Shown here: positions 20,755 through 31,249 of the stretch, in pieces
How positions within the stretch are numbered: position 1 is the stretch's first letter
Layout: each line of letters begins with the position of its first letter
Assembly: GCA_015680685.1 (NCBI GenBank)
Contig: MNCI01004872.1
Coordinates: forward strand, 1,704,704-1,768,703
Direction of reading: 5' to 3'
DNA length: 64,000 nt
Origin: Gnetum montanum
Taxonomy: Eukaryota; Streptophyta; Gnetopsida; Gnetales; Gnetaceae
The notes under the pieces: model-generated
Database searches by the model: none
Seen by the model: the letters and a program-made list of their open reading frames with translations, nothing else
What the model was told of the DNA's origin: nothing
Translations under genes and position numbers: made by a program

Positions 20755-23275
20755 GGAAGTCACAATGGCCTTCCAAATGATCCTCTTCCTTCCAATAGCA
20801 TGAAATTCCAAGAAATTATTCCCTATCAGAAGGTCTAAATCCCTTCCAATAGGGACTATAAGAAAGTACTAGTCACATTACCTCATAGTTTAACTATAAT
20901 TTGCAATTGGATGATCCATTGCCTTCCAGAAGCCACAATCTCTAAGAAATTATTCACAATAGGAAGGTCTTAATGCCATCCAGTTGACCTTGAGCCTTCT
21001 AGGTGACCATCCTACTTTTGGTAGCATCATATTACAAGTAATTGTTCCCTTCTAGAAGGTCAGATTGCCTTTCGATTGGAATTATGAGAGGGTGCTAGTC
21101 ACACCTCCTTATAGCTTTGCTAGAAATTAAACTTAGATGGACCTCTGCCTTTCAAAAGCCAGGATCTCAAAGTAATTGAACCTTTTCAAAAGGTTTGAGT
21201 GCCTTCTAGTAGGGATTATGGGAGGGTGCTACTTGCATTGCCTTGTAGTTCAGCTAGAATTTGCAACTAGACAATCCTCTACCATCCAAAAGCCATGATC
21301 TCCAAGAAATTATTAGCAACTAGAAACTCTTAATGCCTTTTGGCTGATCTTGAGCCTCCTAGATAACCATCCTTCTTTCAGTAGCATCAAATTACAAGCA
21401 ATTATTTCTTTTTAGAAGACCTAAGTGCCTTCCAATTCTGACTATGGTAGAGTTCTTGTCACACCTCCTTGTAGATCTACTAGAAATTTCACTAAAATTA
21501 CCCTCTACCTTCCAAAAGCCAAGATCTTGAAGTAATTGAACCCTTTTAAAAGATTTGAGTGCCTTTCTGTATGGGCTATAACAGGGTGCTAGTCACACTA
21601 CCTCATAGTTCAACTAGAATTTATAACCAAATGCTCCTTTTCCATCTAGAAGCCATGATCTCAAAGCAATTATTCACACTCGAAAGGTCTTAATTCCTTC
21701 TAGTTAATCTTGAGCCTCCTAGATGACCATCCTTCTTCTAGTAGCATTAAATTACAATCAATTGATCCTTTCTGAAGGTTTGAGTGACTGCAAGTTGGAA
21801 CTATAGGAGGGTGCTAGTTGCATCCCCTCATAACTCTACTAGAAATTGTACTCAGATGGCCCTCTTCCTTCTCGAAGTCAGGATCTTAGAGTAATTAAAC
21901 CCTTCTAGAAGGTCTAAGTGCCTTCTAGTAGGACCTACAAGAGGATGCTAGTCACACTACCTCCTGATTCATCTAAAAGTTGCAAGTAGATGATACTCTA
22001 CTATCTAGAAGCCATGATCTCCAAGTAATTATTCACAACCAAAAGGTATTAATGTCTTTTGATTGATCTTGAGCCTTCCAAATGACCATCCTCCTTTTGC
22101 TAGCATCAAATTATAAGCAATTGTTCCTTCTGTAAGGTCTGATTGCCTTTAAGTTGGGACTATGAGAGGGTGCTAGTTGCACCCCCTTGTAGTTCTGCTA
22201 GAAATTACACTTAGATGAACCTTTGCCTTTTGGAAGCTAGGATCTCATAGCAATTCAACCCTTCTAGAAGGTCTGAGTACCTTCTGATAGGAACTATGGG
22301 AGGGTGCTAGTTGCACTATGTCATAGTTCAACTAGAATTTGCAACTAGATGATCCTCTACCATCCAAAAGTGATAATCTTGAAGCAATTATTCACAACTG
22401 AAAGGTCTTAATTCCTTTTGGTTAATATTGATCCCTCTAGATGACCATGCTCCTTCTAATAGCATCAAATTACAAGCAATTGTTCCCTTCCAAAAGGTCC
22501 AGCTGCCTTCTAATTGGGACTACAGGAGGGTACTAATTGCATTCCCTCATAGCTCTACTAGAAATTGCACTCAGATGACCCTCTACCTTCCAAAAATCAA
22601 GATCTTAGAGCAATTGAAGCCTTCTAGAAGGTTTGAGTACCTTTTTTTAGGGACTGCAAGAGGGTGCTAGTCACATTGCCTCATAGTTCAACTAGAATTT
22701 ATAACTGAATGATCCTCTACCATTTAAAAGCCATGATCTTCAAGGAACTATTCACAACTAGAAGGTATTAATACCTTCTATTTGATCTTGAGCCTTTTGA
22801 ATGATCATCCTTCTTCTAGTAGCATCAAATTACAAGTAATTGTTCACTTCTAGAAGGCCTAGGTGCCTTCCAATTGGGACTATGAGAGGGTGCTAGTTGC
22901 ACCCCCTTACAAATTTGCTAGATATTACATCTAGATGTCCCTCTACCTTTCAAAAGTCATGATCTTAGAGAAATTGAACCGTTTTAGAAGGTCTAATTTT
23001 CTCTTGGTAGGGATTGTAAGAGGGTGCTAGTCATACAATCTCACAATGTAGCTAGAATTTGCAACCAGATGACCTTCTACCATCTAAAAGCCAAGATCTC
23101 TAAGTAATTATTCACAACTAGAAGGTCTTAATGCCCTTTAGTTGATCTCGAGCCTTTCAAATGGCCATCCTTCTTCCGGTAGCATCAAATTACAAGTATT
23201 TGTTTCCTTCTAGAAGGTTTAAGTGCCTTCCAATTAGAACTACAAGAGAGTGCTAGTCACACCTCCTCATATTTT
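20755..23275 (-). repeat. Satellite array B: seven 360-bp composite monomers, inverted relative to array A
   Basis: The anchor GAGCCTTCTAGGTGACCAT (variants) begins at 20992, 21352, 21712, 22071, 22430, 22790 and 23150: spacings 360, 360, 359, 359, 360, 360. Reverse-complemented, the monomer matches the 225-bp unit of array A. Here a block running from CCTTCTAGAAGGTC through GGGACTATGGGAGGGTGCTAG is present twice per period, spaced alternately about 225 and 135 bp. So 360 = 225 + 135, an internal duplication fixed before array growth. Open frames inside are repeat shadows. Confidence 0.92.
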
Positions 23276-23280
23276 CCAAG

Positions 23281-23950
23281 AGATGCTAGCATATGCAAGT
23301 CATAGTCTTACATTATTAGCATAAGTATGCATTCTTTTCAACATGAAACACATCCATGAGCATGATGGCATATTATCCATGTATATCAATAAAAAATCCA
23401 CATCATGCATACCCATTCCCTAACCTATGACATCATAGGCTTTGTAATTGCCTAATGAAAACAATGATAACTTTTTTTCCAATAGGCTCTCCCTAACCTA
23501 CCTTAGCTTTCGGAACCACACATGTTTATTCTATCTTTGCGTCTTCTTCTAGATTGAGACATGCAAAGATAGAGGTTTTCAAGAATTGAATGTAATCACT
23601 CCATCAATCCATCAATCTTTCTTATGGAGTAGAATCTTAACACTTGGCATGTATTAGGATGCAAGGAAAAGGCCAAGAATTTTGGGTCAATGTTTTTTTG
23701 ATACTTTTAAATACATTTTTAGAAACAAAAAAAATTATTTTATAGGCTTTGCACATGAGCATCATCAAAAATTTTAGTGTCAATGGTAATCCTTCTGCAC
23801 ATGCTTCTTGCATGGATCTAGTAATACTTGAATTTGAATTTTTCCCTCACCAATTTGTGTTCCTTTGGCATTTGTAACTTCTTCTTCTTCTTCTTCTTCC
23901 AATTTAGCATTTTTTCCTTCACCAATTTGAAAATGCATATTAGATATTAT
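23281..23950. other. Intergenic stretch with a (CTT)n microsatellite
   Basis: No gene recognised. A (CTT) microsatellite of about seven units lies at 23878-23899. The stretch separates satellite array B from the first recognisable part of the second copia element; no LTR was found here. Confidence 0.5.
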
Positions 23951-23999
23951 AGAGATCAATTAAGCTCAAGTAATGCTTGAACTTGGTTACAGTAAGAAC

Positions 24000-24370
24000 T
24001 CAATCATAATGTCAGTGAGAGTTAAGTTGTAGGCTTGATTATTAGAGGTTGGTCTACTAAGAGGAAGTTTAATAGTATGTTTAAATCAAGGTTTAGATCA
24101 AAATCTAAATATAGAAACATGACTTGCAATTACTTTAAGAGAAAATGACACATTAAGGCTCATTTTTTTAAACTAAAAAATAAAAATGAGAAAAACGATC
24201 AAAAGGAAAATGAAAAATCTGTTGAAGCTAGTATTATAGAAAATAAACCTAAGAATGATGTTCCATTAGTTATTGAAGATATGTCCACACCTCATCCTAA
24301 ATGGATTTTGAATACGACTTGTTCCTTCCATATTTGTCCCAACAAAAGTTGTTTTTTTAACATATTAGTC
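24000..24370 (+). pseudogene. Gag C-terminus and protease start of copia element 2
   Basis: A basic stretch (KRKFNSMFKSRFRSKSKYRN) precedes a broken CCHC knuckle. CNYFKRK*HIKAHF has Phe in place of the second and last Cys and a stop where Gly is usual. It continues to the protease motif WILNTTCSFHICPN, whose family form starts W-I-L-D-S-A/G. The catalytic Asp is Asn (GAT to AAT). Both nucleic-acid binding and protease function are therefore lost. Confidence 0.8.
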
Positions 24371-24508
24371 AGTTGATAGTGGTGTTGTGTTGATCAAGAA
24401 CAATCAATCTTGACAAATAGCTAGTATTGGAACAATCCATGTGAAAAAGCATGAAGGTGTAGTTAGAACATTGTTAGATGTCATCATGTTCCTAATTTAA
24501 AAAGGAAC

Positions 24509-25640
24509 TTGATCTCCTTGAGTACTCTTGATGCTAATGGGTACAACTATCAAGTTGAAAATGGAGTTTTTAGAGTTACTAACGGTACCTTAGTTGTAAT
24601 GAAAGCTAAAAAGTTAGCACAATTGTATGTGTTGGATGGTTCTTATGTTATAGGTTTAGTTGTAGTATCTACATCTTCCTTGTTAGATTCTGATATTAAC
24701 ATGTTATGGCATATGAGAATGGGACATATGAGTGAGAAGGGTTTAACACTACTAAGTAAGAGAGGTATCCTTTGTGGCCAAAGTACATCAAAATTAGACT
24801 TCTATGAGCATTGTGTTTTTAGCAAACAAAAGAGAGTTAGCTTTGCTACAACTACTCATAGAACAAAAGATATTTTGCATTATATTTATTCAAATCTGTG
24901 GAGGCCTACACCAACTATTTCAAAAGAAGGAGCTTGTTACATGCATACTTTCATTGCTGATTACTGTAGGAAGGTTTGGGTATAGTTCTTAAAAAACAAA
25001 AGGGTGATATGTTTATCACCTTTAAATAATGGAAGGTCTTAGTTGAAAATCAAATCGGTAAAAGGATTAAGTGTCTCAAAACTAACAATAGCTTGGAATT
25101 TTGTTGTGGTAAGTTTAATGATTTTTTTTGGCATAAAGTAATTATTTGGCATCACCTAGACACTAGGAATCCATAAAAAAATGGTGTGGGTAAGCATATG
25201 AATAGAACTCTTTTATTCTAGCCTATCCAAGGACTTTTGGATAGAGGAACTTTCAACAGCTAGGTATTTAGTGAATCACTCTCTAAATGCATCTATTAAT
25301 CTTGAGATTCTAGAAGAGGTATGGTCTGGTAAACCTACTAACTATTTTGATTTACACATGTTTGGATGTCCTCCATATGCACATGTCAATGATGGTAAAC
25401 TAGAACCTAGATCTAAGAAGTGCATTTTTCTTTGTTATGCATCAAGTGTTAAGGGAAATAGATTGTGGTGCCTTGATGCTAAGTCATCCAAGTTTATATT
25501 TAGTAGTGATGTTATCTTTGATGAGTCTTTCATCCTTCATCCAAGGAAAGAGGTCTTTGCTTCTTTTGATACAAGTGAAAAGAGTCCAACTAAGAAAGTA
25601 GAGTTGGAGATTGAGAGAGCCTCTACTTCATAAAATACTT
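24509..25640 (+). pseudogene. Copia integrase with all three catalytic acids replaced
   Basis: Pre-integrase GVFRVTNGTLVVMKAKK leads to the finger LWHMRMGHMSEKGLTLLSKR...FYEHCVFSKQ, where the first Cys is Tyr. In the core, the family H-S-D-L-W reads YSNLWRP (Asn, 24893-24895). R-T-D-N reads KTNNSLEF (Asn, 25084-25086). The Glu of A-E-R/H-M-N-R-T is Lys (GKHMNRTLL, 25192-25194). Each is a G to A transition at a codon's first base. The downstream ORF at 25271 resumes with GKPTNYFDLHMFGCPPYAHV and a C-terminal linker, after stops and a frame change near 25000-25270. Confidence 0.9.
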
Positions 25641-25829
25641 CTTCTTAACCTAGCATAGTTTAGTTGCCAAGTTCCATTGAAGAAGAAGTAGTGTAAGATG
25701 AGCCATATTGCATAGCCAAACATAAAGCAAGGATAAAAATAAAATGTCCACATCAATATGCTAATTCAAATTTGGTGGCATATGCTTTAGTAGTGGTATA
25801 AGAAACAAACTATAATGATGAGCCTTCCA

Positions 25830-26830
25830 CCTATTCTAAAGTTATTTCTTGTGATATTTCTACTAAATGGTTAATTGCTATACAAGATGAAGTTGAGTCT
25901 CTTCACAAGAATCAAACTTGAAAGCTGGTGAAACCATCCAAAAAATAGAAAATTGGTTGTAAATGGTTCTTTAAGAAGAAGAAAAGGTATCCCAACTACT
26001 AACAATGTGAGGTACAAGGCACTGTTAGTGGATAAAGGCTATATCCAAGTTCATGAAGTTTACTTTGATGATATATTTTCTCATGTTATGAAGCATAGCT
26101 CCATTTGTGGCTTGCTTTCTTTGGTTACCATGTATGATTTGGAATTGGAACAACTAGATGGTAAAACAACTTTCTTAGATGGTGAACTAGAGGAACATAT
26201 TTATATGCAATAGCCAATGGATTTCATAATTAAACAAAAAGAATACCATGTTTTCTTGTTGAAGAAATCCTTGTATGGATTGAAACAATCACCCAAATAG
26301 TGGTACAAGCACTTTGAATCCTTCATGATTAGTCAAGATTATAGCAAGAGTAAGTATGATAGCTATCTCTATTTTAGAAAATTTCTAGATGGATCTTTTA
26401 TTTATTTGTTATTTTATGTTGATGATATGTTAATTTCTACCAAGAATAAGTCTAAGATAAACTAATTGAAAGAATAGTTAAGTAGTGAATTTGATATGAA
26501 AGATTTGAGAGTATCAAAGAACATTCTTGGCATGGAAATACACAAAGACCAATAGAAAGAAAAGTTGAATCTCACCTAGAAGAATTATATTGTGAAGGTT
26601 TTGAAACATTTTGACATGACAAATGCAAAATCTATTAGTACTCCTCTTGTTACTCATTTTAGGCTTTTCACTACTTTTTCACCATAATTAGAATTTGATA
26701 TTAAGTATATGTCTCACATTCCTTACTCAAATGTAACTAGTATCATTATGTATGCTATGGTTTGTACTCACCTTGACATTTCACATGTAGTTAGCATTGT
26801 AAGTAGATATGTCTAATCCTAGTAAGATGT
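25830..26830 (+). pseudogene. Copia reverse transcriptase of element 2
   Basis: Motifs in order: KWLIAIQDEVESLHKNQTW; KGIPTTNNVRYKALLVDKGY; LELEQLDGKTTFLDGELEEH (first Asp present, but D-V-K-T-A changed to D-G-K-T-T); LLKKSLYGLKQSPK*WYKHF with CAA/CAG to stop; LLFYVDDMLISTK with the YVDD pair intact (about 26410-26440); DMKDLRVSKNILGMEIHKD; then the STPL and D-I-S-H-x-V segments. A frame change occurs near 25950 and several stops lie within. Confidence 0.88.
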
Positions 26831-26841
26831 ATTGGTAGGTA

Positions 26842-27378
26842 GTGAAATGGATTCTGAGATATTTGGAGGATACTTCTAATACTTGTTTAGAGTTTGGACA
26901 AAGTATGGATAATATGATTGGTTTTGTTAATTTAGACTATGTAAGTGATCTTGATAGAAGGAGGTTACTTAGTACATATGTATTTTCTCTTGGTAGTTAT
27001 GCAGTTAGATGGAAAGCAACATTGCAGGCTATAGTTGCACTCTTTACTACAAAGGCAGAACATATGGTAGTTGCAGAAGCCATTAAAAAAGCTAATTGGT
27101 TGAGAGGTTTAATCAGTGAACTAAATTCTAATTCATATGCAACTATCATCTATTTTGATAACCAAAGTGCTATTCACTTGACTAAATATTAGATGTTCCA
27201 TGAGAGGAAAAAGTACATTGATGTTATGTACCATTTTTTTCATGATGTTAGTTCTCAAACTAACATTATCATGAGAAAAATTGATACTGTAAGTAATCTA
27301 GCTGACATGATGACTACACCTCTTACTATAACCAAGTTCAAACATTGCTTGAACTTAATTTGTTTCTATAATATTTAA
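26842..27378 (+). pseudogene. Copia RNase H of element 2
   Basis: A comparatively open stretch of 116 plus 61 codons in one frame with a single stop at 27190. It holds LRYLEDTSNTCLEFG, GFVNLDYVSDLDRRRLLSTY, AVRWKATLQAIVALFTTKAE (family S-T-T-E-A-E, so a Glu to Lys change), WLRGLISEL, IYFDNQSAIHLTKY and HERKKYIDVMYHFF. It ends KFKHCLNLI, the usual C-terminus of this lineage. It removes the RNA strand during cDNA synthesis in the family. Confidence 0.88.
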
Positions 27379-27400
27379 TATGCATTTTTTAGGCTTATTT

Positions 27401-27414
27401 AGGAAAGGTGGAGA
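27401..27414 (+). promoter_or_regulatory. Probable polypurine tract of copia element 2
   Basis: AGGAAAGGTGGAGA lies about 30 bp after the end of the RNase H frame, in the position and composition expected for plus-strand priming. Confidence 0.6.
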
Positions 27415-27963
27415 TCTATCTACTATTGTGTATTGTGAGGTACTTTGTCATAATTCAAGCCAAGGTGAAGATTTGTTAAGTATGTCTTGACTTTTGTCAT
27501 CTCTTTTCTCATCCATGCTTTGGTCGATACATTGTATGTGAACATTGTTTTTATCCATGGTTTTATGAGACACCTTTTATGAGCACACTATTTGTATCCA
27601 TGGTTTGGTAAAATCAACAATAGCCCATGGTTTTATGGCTCCATGTATTGTCTATGACACTTTTATATAAAGGGCTTAAGGCCTTTGATTGTAAGAAGCA
27701 AGTAAGGTAGCCATAAAGGGTCGTGAGAGAATTATGAGTTAAGTGTGATTAGGAGTTACAAGAAATTTGTGGCTGAGCATTCTCCTCTTATAATTGTCCC
27801 TCTATTTTGTAGAAGAATTCAAGCTTCTACTTTGCTTGTGGAAATAGGCTATAAGTTGAACCACGTAAGTCTTGGTGTTTTGCTTCTTTTTGTTTCATTG
27901 ATGATTTTAATCTCTAAAACAATCTTCTAATTCTATCCTTTGGGATTACTCTAAATCCTAACA
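27415..27963 (+). repeat. Probable 3' LTR of copia element 2
   Basis: Follows the polypurine tract and ends in ATCCTAACA, a common copia LTR terminus. It contains TATATAAA at 27664-27671 followed by a GT-rich leader, as in plant LTR promoters. The 5' end is uncertain within about 15 bp because no second LTR is available for comparison. Confidence 0.55.
27664..27671 (+). promoter_or_regulatory. TATA box in the putative 3' LTR
   Basis: TATATAAA followed by GGGCTTAAGGCC inside the LTR-like segment; position fits a U3 promoter. Confidence 0.5.
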
Positions 27964-29890
27964 ATTTATAATGTGTGAAGGGGCAACAACTATAAGGGCT
28001 TTGAAATATACCCTTCCTTATAGGGATACTATTGTCTTTTGAATGGAAAAAGTTAAATTGCATGAATTTTTTGTTGTACATGTCGCCCATTACTATTTTG
28101 GTTTTGTTTCTTGCCACACTCATCATGGAACCAAACATGATTACAATATGCATTACTCTTGCAAGACAATACAAATTCATAATTTTCATGCTCATTGTGA
28201 ACTCTTCAGTGACATTATTTGTCAACTTGATGAGCTTTTTTATTATCAAATATACAAGTTCATTGACCCTTTAGGTGTTAGGTAATGCAAAAGGGGTAGT
28301 TGTAGTGGCAATGTCAATTTTTTTATTCAAGAACCTTGTTTTATTTATAGGTGTTTTATTTATAGGAATGGCCAGATATACCCTTATCATTATTAGTGTT
28401 TTTTTCTATGGTGAATCAAAGAGACTATGGAATGACTAGAGTTTAGGTGCAAGGCTAAGAAATGAATAGGATAAGAATCCTTAACATTACTTCATTCTTG
28501 TTTCAGGGAAATCAAGTTCTAGTTATTCTTTTGTAATACTATTGAAATCATATTCGAGAGATGGATTTTGAACAAACAAAATCTTTAGTAGGATTTCATC
28601 ATATTTTAGTCATTACTATTTGTTATTCAACATCTAGATGGCCTACTATTTCTCCTCTCTCATTCATGTGTCATCAAAGTAGAGGCTAAACTTTGTTGGA
28701 TAGATTTTCTAAGCATTGATTTTTAGTTCTTCAAATATTTAGAAAAAAAAATCATTAATGCTTTACCCAGAAGCATCTTTATTGGTCAAGTAGCCCCTTG
28801 AGAGGTCTATCTGGTTTAGGAGATGCTAAAAGGGTAGAACCAGTAATTGTAACATGTAATGAAAAATGGCTAAATAGGATTATGAATGTTATTAAGTTGA
28901 GTTCAACTCATTTTCTATTCAAGTATACATCAAAATTTTTTGAGTCTTCATGTGTATTAGGCTAGTACCTTATGAATAAAATCATATATATTATAGAATT
29001 TTTCTTTGGTTTCACATGGGTGAATATTTTATTAGTTTATGATTATTTTATGTTTTAATGATTACATTTATGGCTACCCCTATTACTAATAATTACATGT
29101 TTTTTTTTTGTTCATAGGTCCCCAAGTGATGACATTGATGGTTTTTGTCACTGATAGAATCTTCATACTTTGTTGTTTATTATTTTGGCTATCATATCCT
29201 TGGGAATTATATTGGTTATTATTATTTTTATCTTGTGGAATTGTAACAATGTTATACTTTTGTTATTATTTCATCACACTTTGTGATCATGGCTATTAGT
29301 ATGGACATTCTTGGTTATAGGATAACATTTTTTTTTGTTTTTAAAGTTATATTTATATATATATATATTACTTCACTTTATATTTTTCTTGCACAAAAGT
29401 CTATGAGTTAAAATAATAGGGCTACCATGTAAACTGGCAATAACATGACATATGTGAAAGAGTAAAAGAGGATGTGACTTTTAAAGTAGAAACCCAAACA
29501 TTAAACCAAGAAGCAAACTAGTTAAATTGTACACTCAAGATATGAAAGGGAGACCATAAATTTACCAATTTTAGGCCCCAGTAGGCCATGTTTTTATTTT
29601 GATTTTATGTTTTCTATTTTTTATGTTGTTTTATGAATTTTATGTAAATGCAAAGGAAATAGACATGAATTTATAAACTAGACATGGAAATAAAGACCAT
29701 ATATATAATGTAAAATGTAAAAGTTGAAGGCTATGAATTAAAGGCTACATCATAGGGTGCAAGGTTAATAAAGTAGGTAGCATTCAATTATGCAAGTGCT
29801 TTTTAATCTTCAAGAGATTAGAAAATGCATAAGGCCTTTGATGCACAATTTTACACTCCTCATTCCCTTTACTTACCATGCTAAATGGGA
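27964..29890. other. Intergenic stretch with one His-rich open frame and a TA microsatellite
   Basis: Two overlapping open frames at 28032-28285 are noted. One encodes a hydrophobic product; the other encodes an unusual His/Cys/Tyr-rich product (HTHHGTKHDYNMHYSC, HNFHAHCELFSDIICQLDEL). Neither matches a family known to me. A (TA)n run lies at about 29350-29368. The remainder is featureless. Confidence 0.4.
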
Positions 29891-29899
29891 ATTTTTCCA

Positions 29900-31240
29900 A
29901 TGATTCATTTGTGGCCCCTGCATTGTTGGTTTTGACTTGGTTAATTTTGTTGGGTTTCTCAACTATGTTTTGGGTTATGAGATCTTCTTCTTAAAACTCC
30001 ATCTCAAATCCTTATTCTATGACAACATTGTTGACAAACAAGGGATTCATGTTGTTCCCATGAATAACAATCTCACCTCCTTCATAAAGAAAATTAATTT
30101 CTTGATGGATTAGAGAACAAAAATCTTGTAGTTTGGGTAACTAGGATCTCCCTAGGATTAGGTTGAATCTTGATGTCTCTTCCACCACAATGAAATCAGT
30201 TGATGTGAGGAATTGTTTCCCAACCACAAAATCTAATGAAATTGATACTCTTACCTCTACATATATCCATTAAATAATTTAAGCATTGAGATGGAGATTC
30301 TTTGAATATGTTTGGCTAAGCCTAAGCTTCTACAATGGGAAAGGAGATAATATTATTAGCTACCCCATTGTCCACATATAACTAGTGTATCTTATTCTAG
30401 TCAAATCTTATCATTATAAACAATGGAGTTCTTAACACCTCACAACTTTGTAATTTTATTTTTACCTCATTGTCCCAAAATGTTAAAGTAGTTGACTACA
30501 TTTCTTCTATAGGTGAGAATGGCACTATTACTGCGTAAATAGATTCTTGATTATCTAGGATATCCTCACTAACAAGAATAGAAGTTCAACATAAGAACTA
30601 AGGCTTCACGGTGGGCACAAGAGGTCATAACTAAATCATATAAGCTTAACAAGATGTTCTTTCACTTAAGCAAGAGCTTGATCTACTCCATGATAGTGAG
30701 AAATTCTTTATCATTGATTGTTGTTTTTTCATTCTTTATCTTTAACTTCCTCCTTTCTACCCATGATTTTCACCTCATGTTTTAGCATTTTTGGTTTATG
30801 TCCCTTTCCCTTTCCTTGTTGTTTATTGTCCTTCTTAGGTAAGCTTGTTGAGGTAGCTTAATCATTTGAATTTATAGGTATAGTTGAAATGGATGTAGGA
30901 TTTGGTGGGCCTAATTCCTTTCGCACTTTTGGTCTCACCTTGTCCTTAGCTTTTGGTTTAGGAGCTAGCTTCTTATGTTGTTTTGTTGGTGATGTCATGT
31001 TATTTGATTGTGAAGGGATTAAGGCATTGACATCACAAGAGGACATTGGTCATCTTGAGTTCTAGACTTAATAGTGATAGGAGGGGCACATGTAACACCC
31101 TCCTTCCTACCCTTAGGATGAAGAGCATTACATGGGGTAAAATGGGTAACAAAGGTTTTTCATGATAGAGTAATGAAATCAATTCACTACAAATGTACTC
31201 CATGCTCTTCCTAGCCCAAATTACTTGTACAAAAAACAAA
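29900..31240 (-). pseudogene. Protease region of an older Tat-like Ty3/gypsy element
   Basis: Minus-strand translation shows a gypsy retropepsin remnant. A V-D-N-G-x-A-N-N-I type active-site phrase (about 30380-30350) is followed by FNLILGRSWLPKLQDFCSLI, HQEINFLYEGGEIVIHGNN, which match the family's N-L-L-L-G-R-P-W and H-Q-K-I-K-F segments. Upstream (31.24-30.6 kb) is a Lys- and Pro-rich linker. The strand and domain match the Tat-like gag at 47.1-49.46 kb, and the 13.3-kb element between them has a target duplication. The two fragments are therefore probably halves of one interrupted element. Frames change repeatedly. Confidence 0.6.
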
Positions 31241-31249
31241 AATATTAGA

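Larger units (their letters stand above)
23990..27963 (+). mobile_element. 5'-truncated Ty1/copia element 2 with probable 3' LTR
   Basis: Gag C-terminus, protease, integrase, reverse transcriptase and RNase H follow one another in copia order on the plus strand, then a polypurine tract and an LTR-like terminus. No 5' LTR or primer site is present upstream, where satellite array B begins only 0.7 kb away. Sequence phrases differ clearly from copia element 1, so this is another lineage (Tork/Tnt1-like by its LWHMRMGHMSEKGL and HERKKYIDVMYHF motifs). At least two frame changes and many stops occur. Confidence 0.88.

Noticed and set aside
22428-22670. 80-residue ORF inside satellite array B
   Set aside because: It is a shadow of the 360-bp repeat; equivalent frames are closed in the neighbouring monomers.
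23878-23899. (CTT)n run as part of a coding or regulatory feature
   Set aside because: Simple trinucleotide microsatellite with no adjacent coding signal; only noted in the intergenic entry.
31091-31100. TGTAACACCC, which looks like the start of a gypsy LTR
   Set aside because: No matching LTR end, partner or target duplication was found, and the surrounding minus strand reads as part of the Tat-like gag-pol linker (GRKEGVTCAPP).
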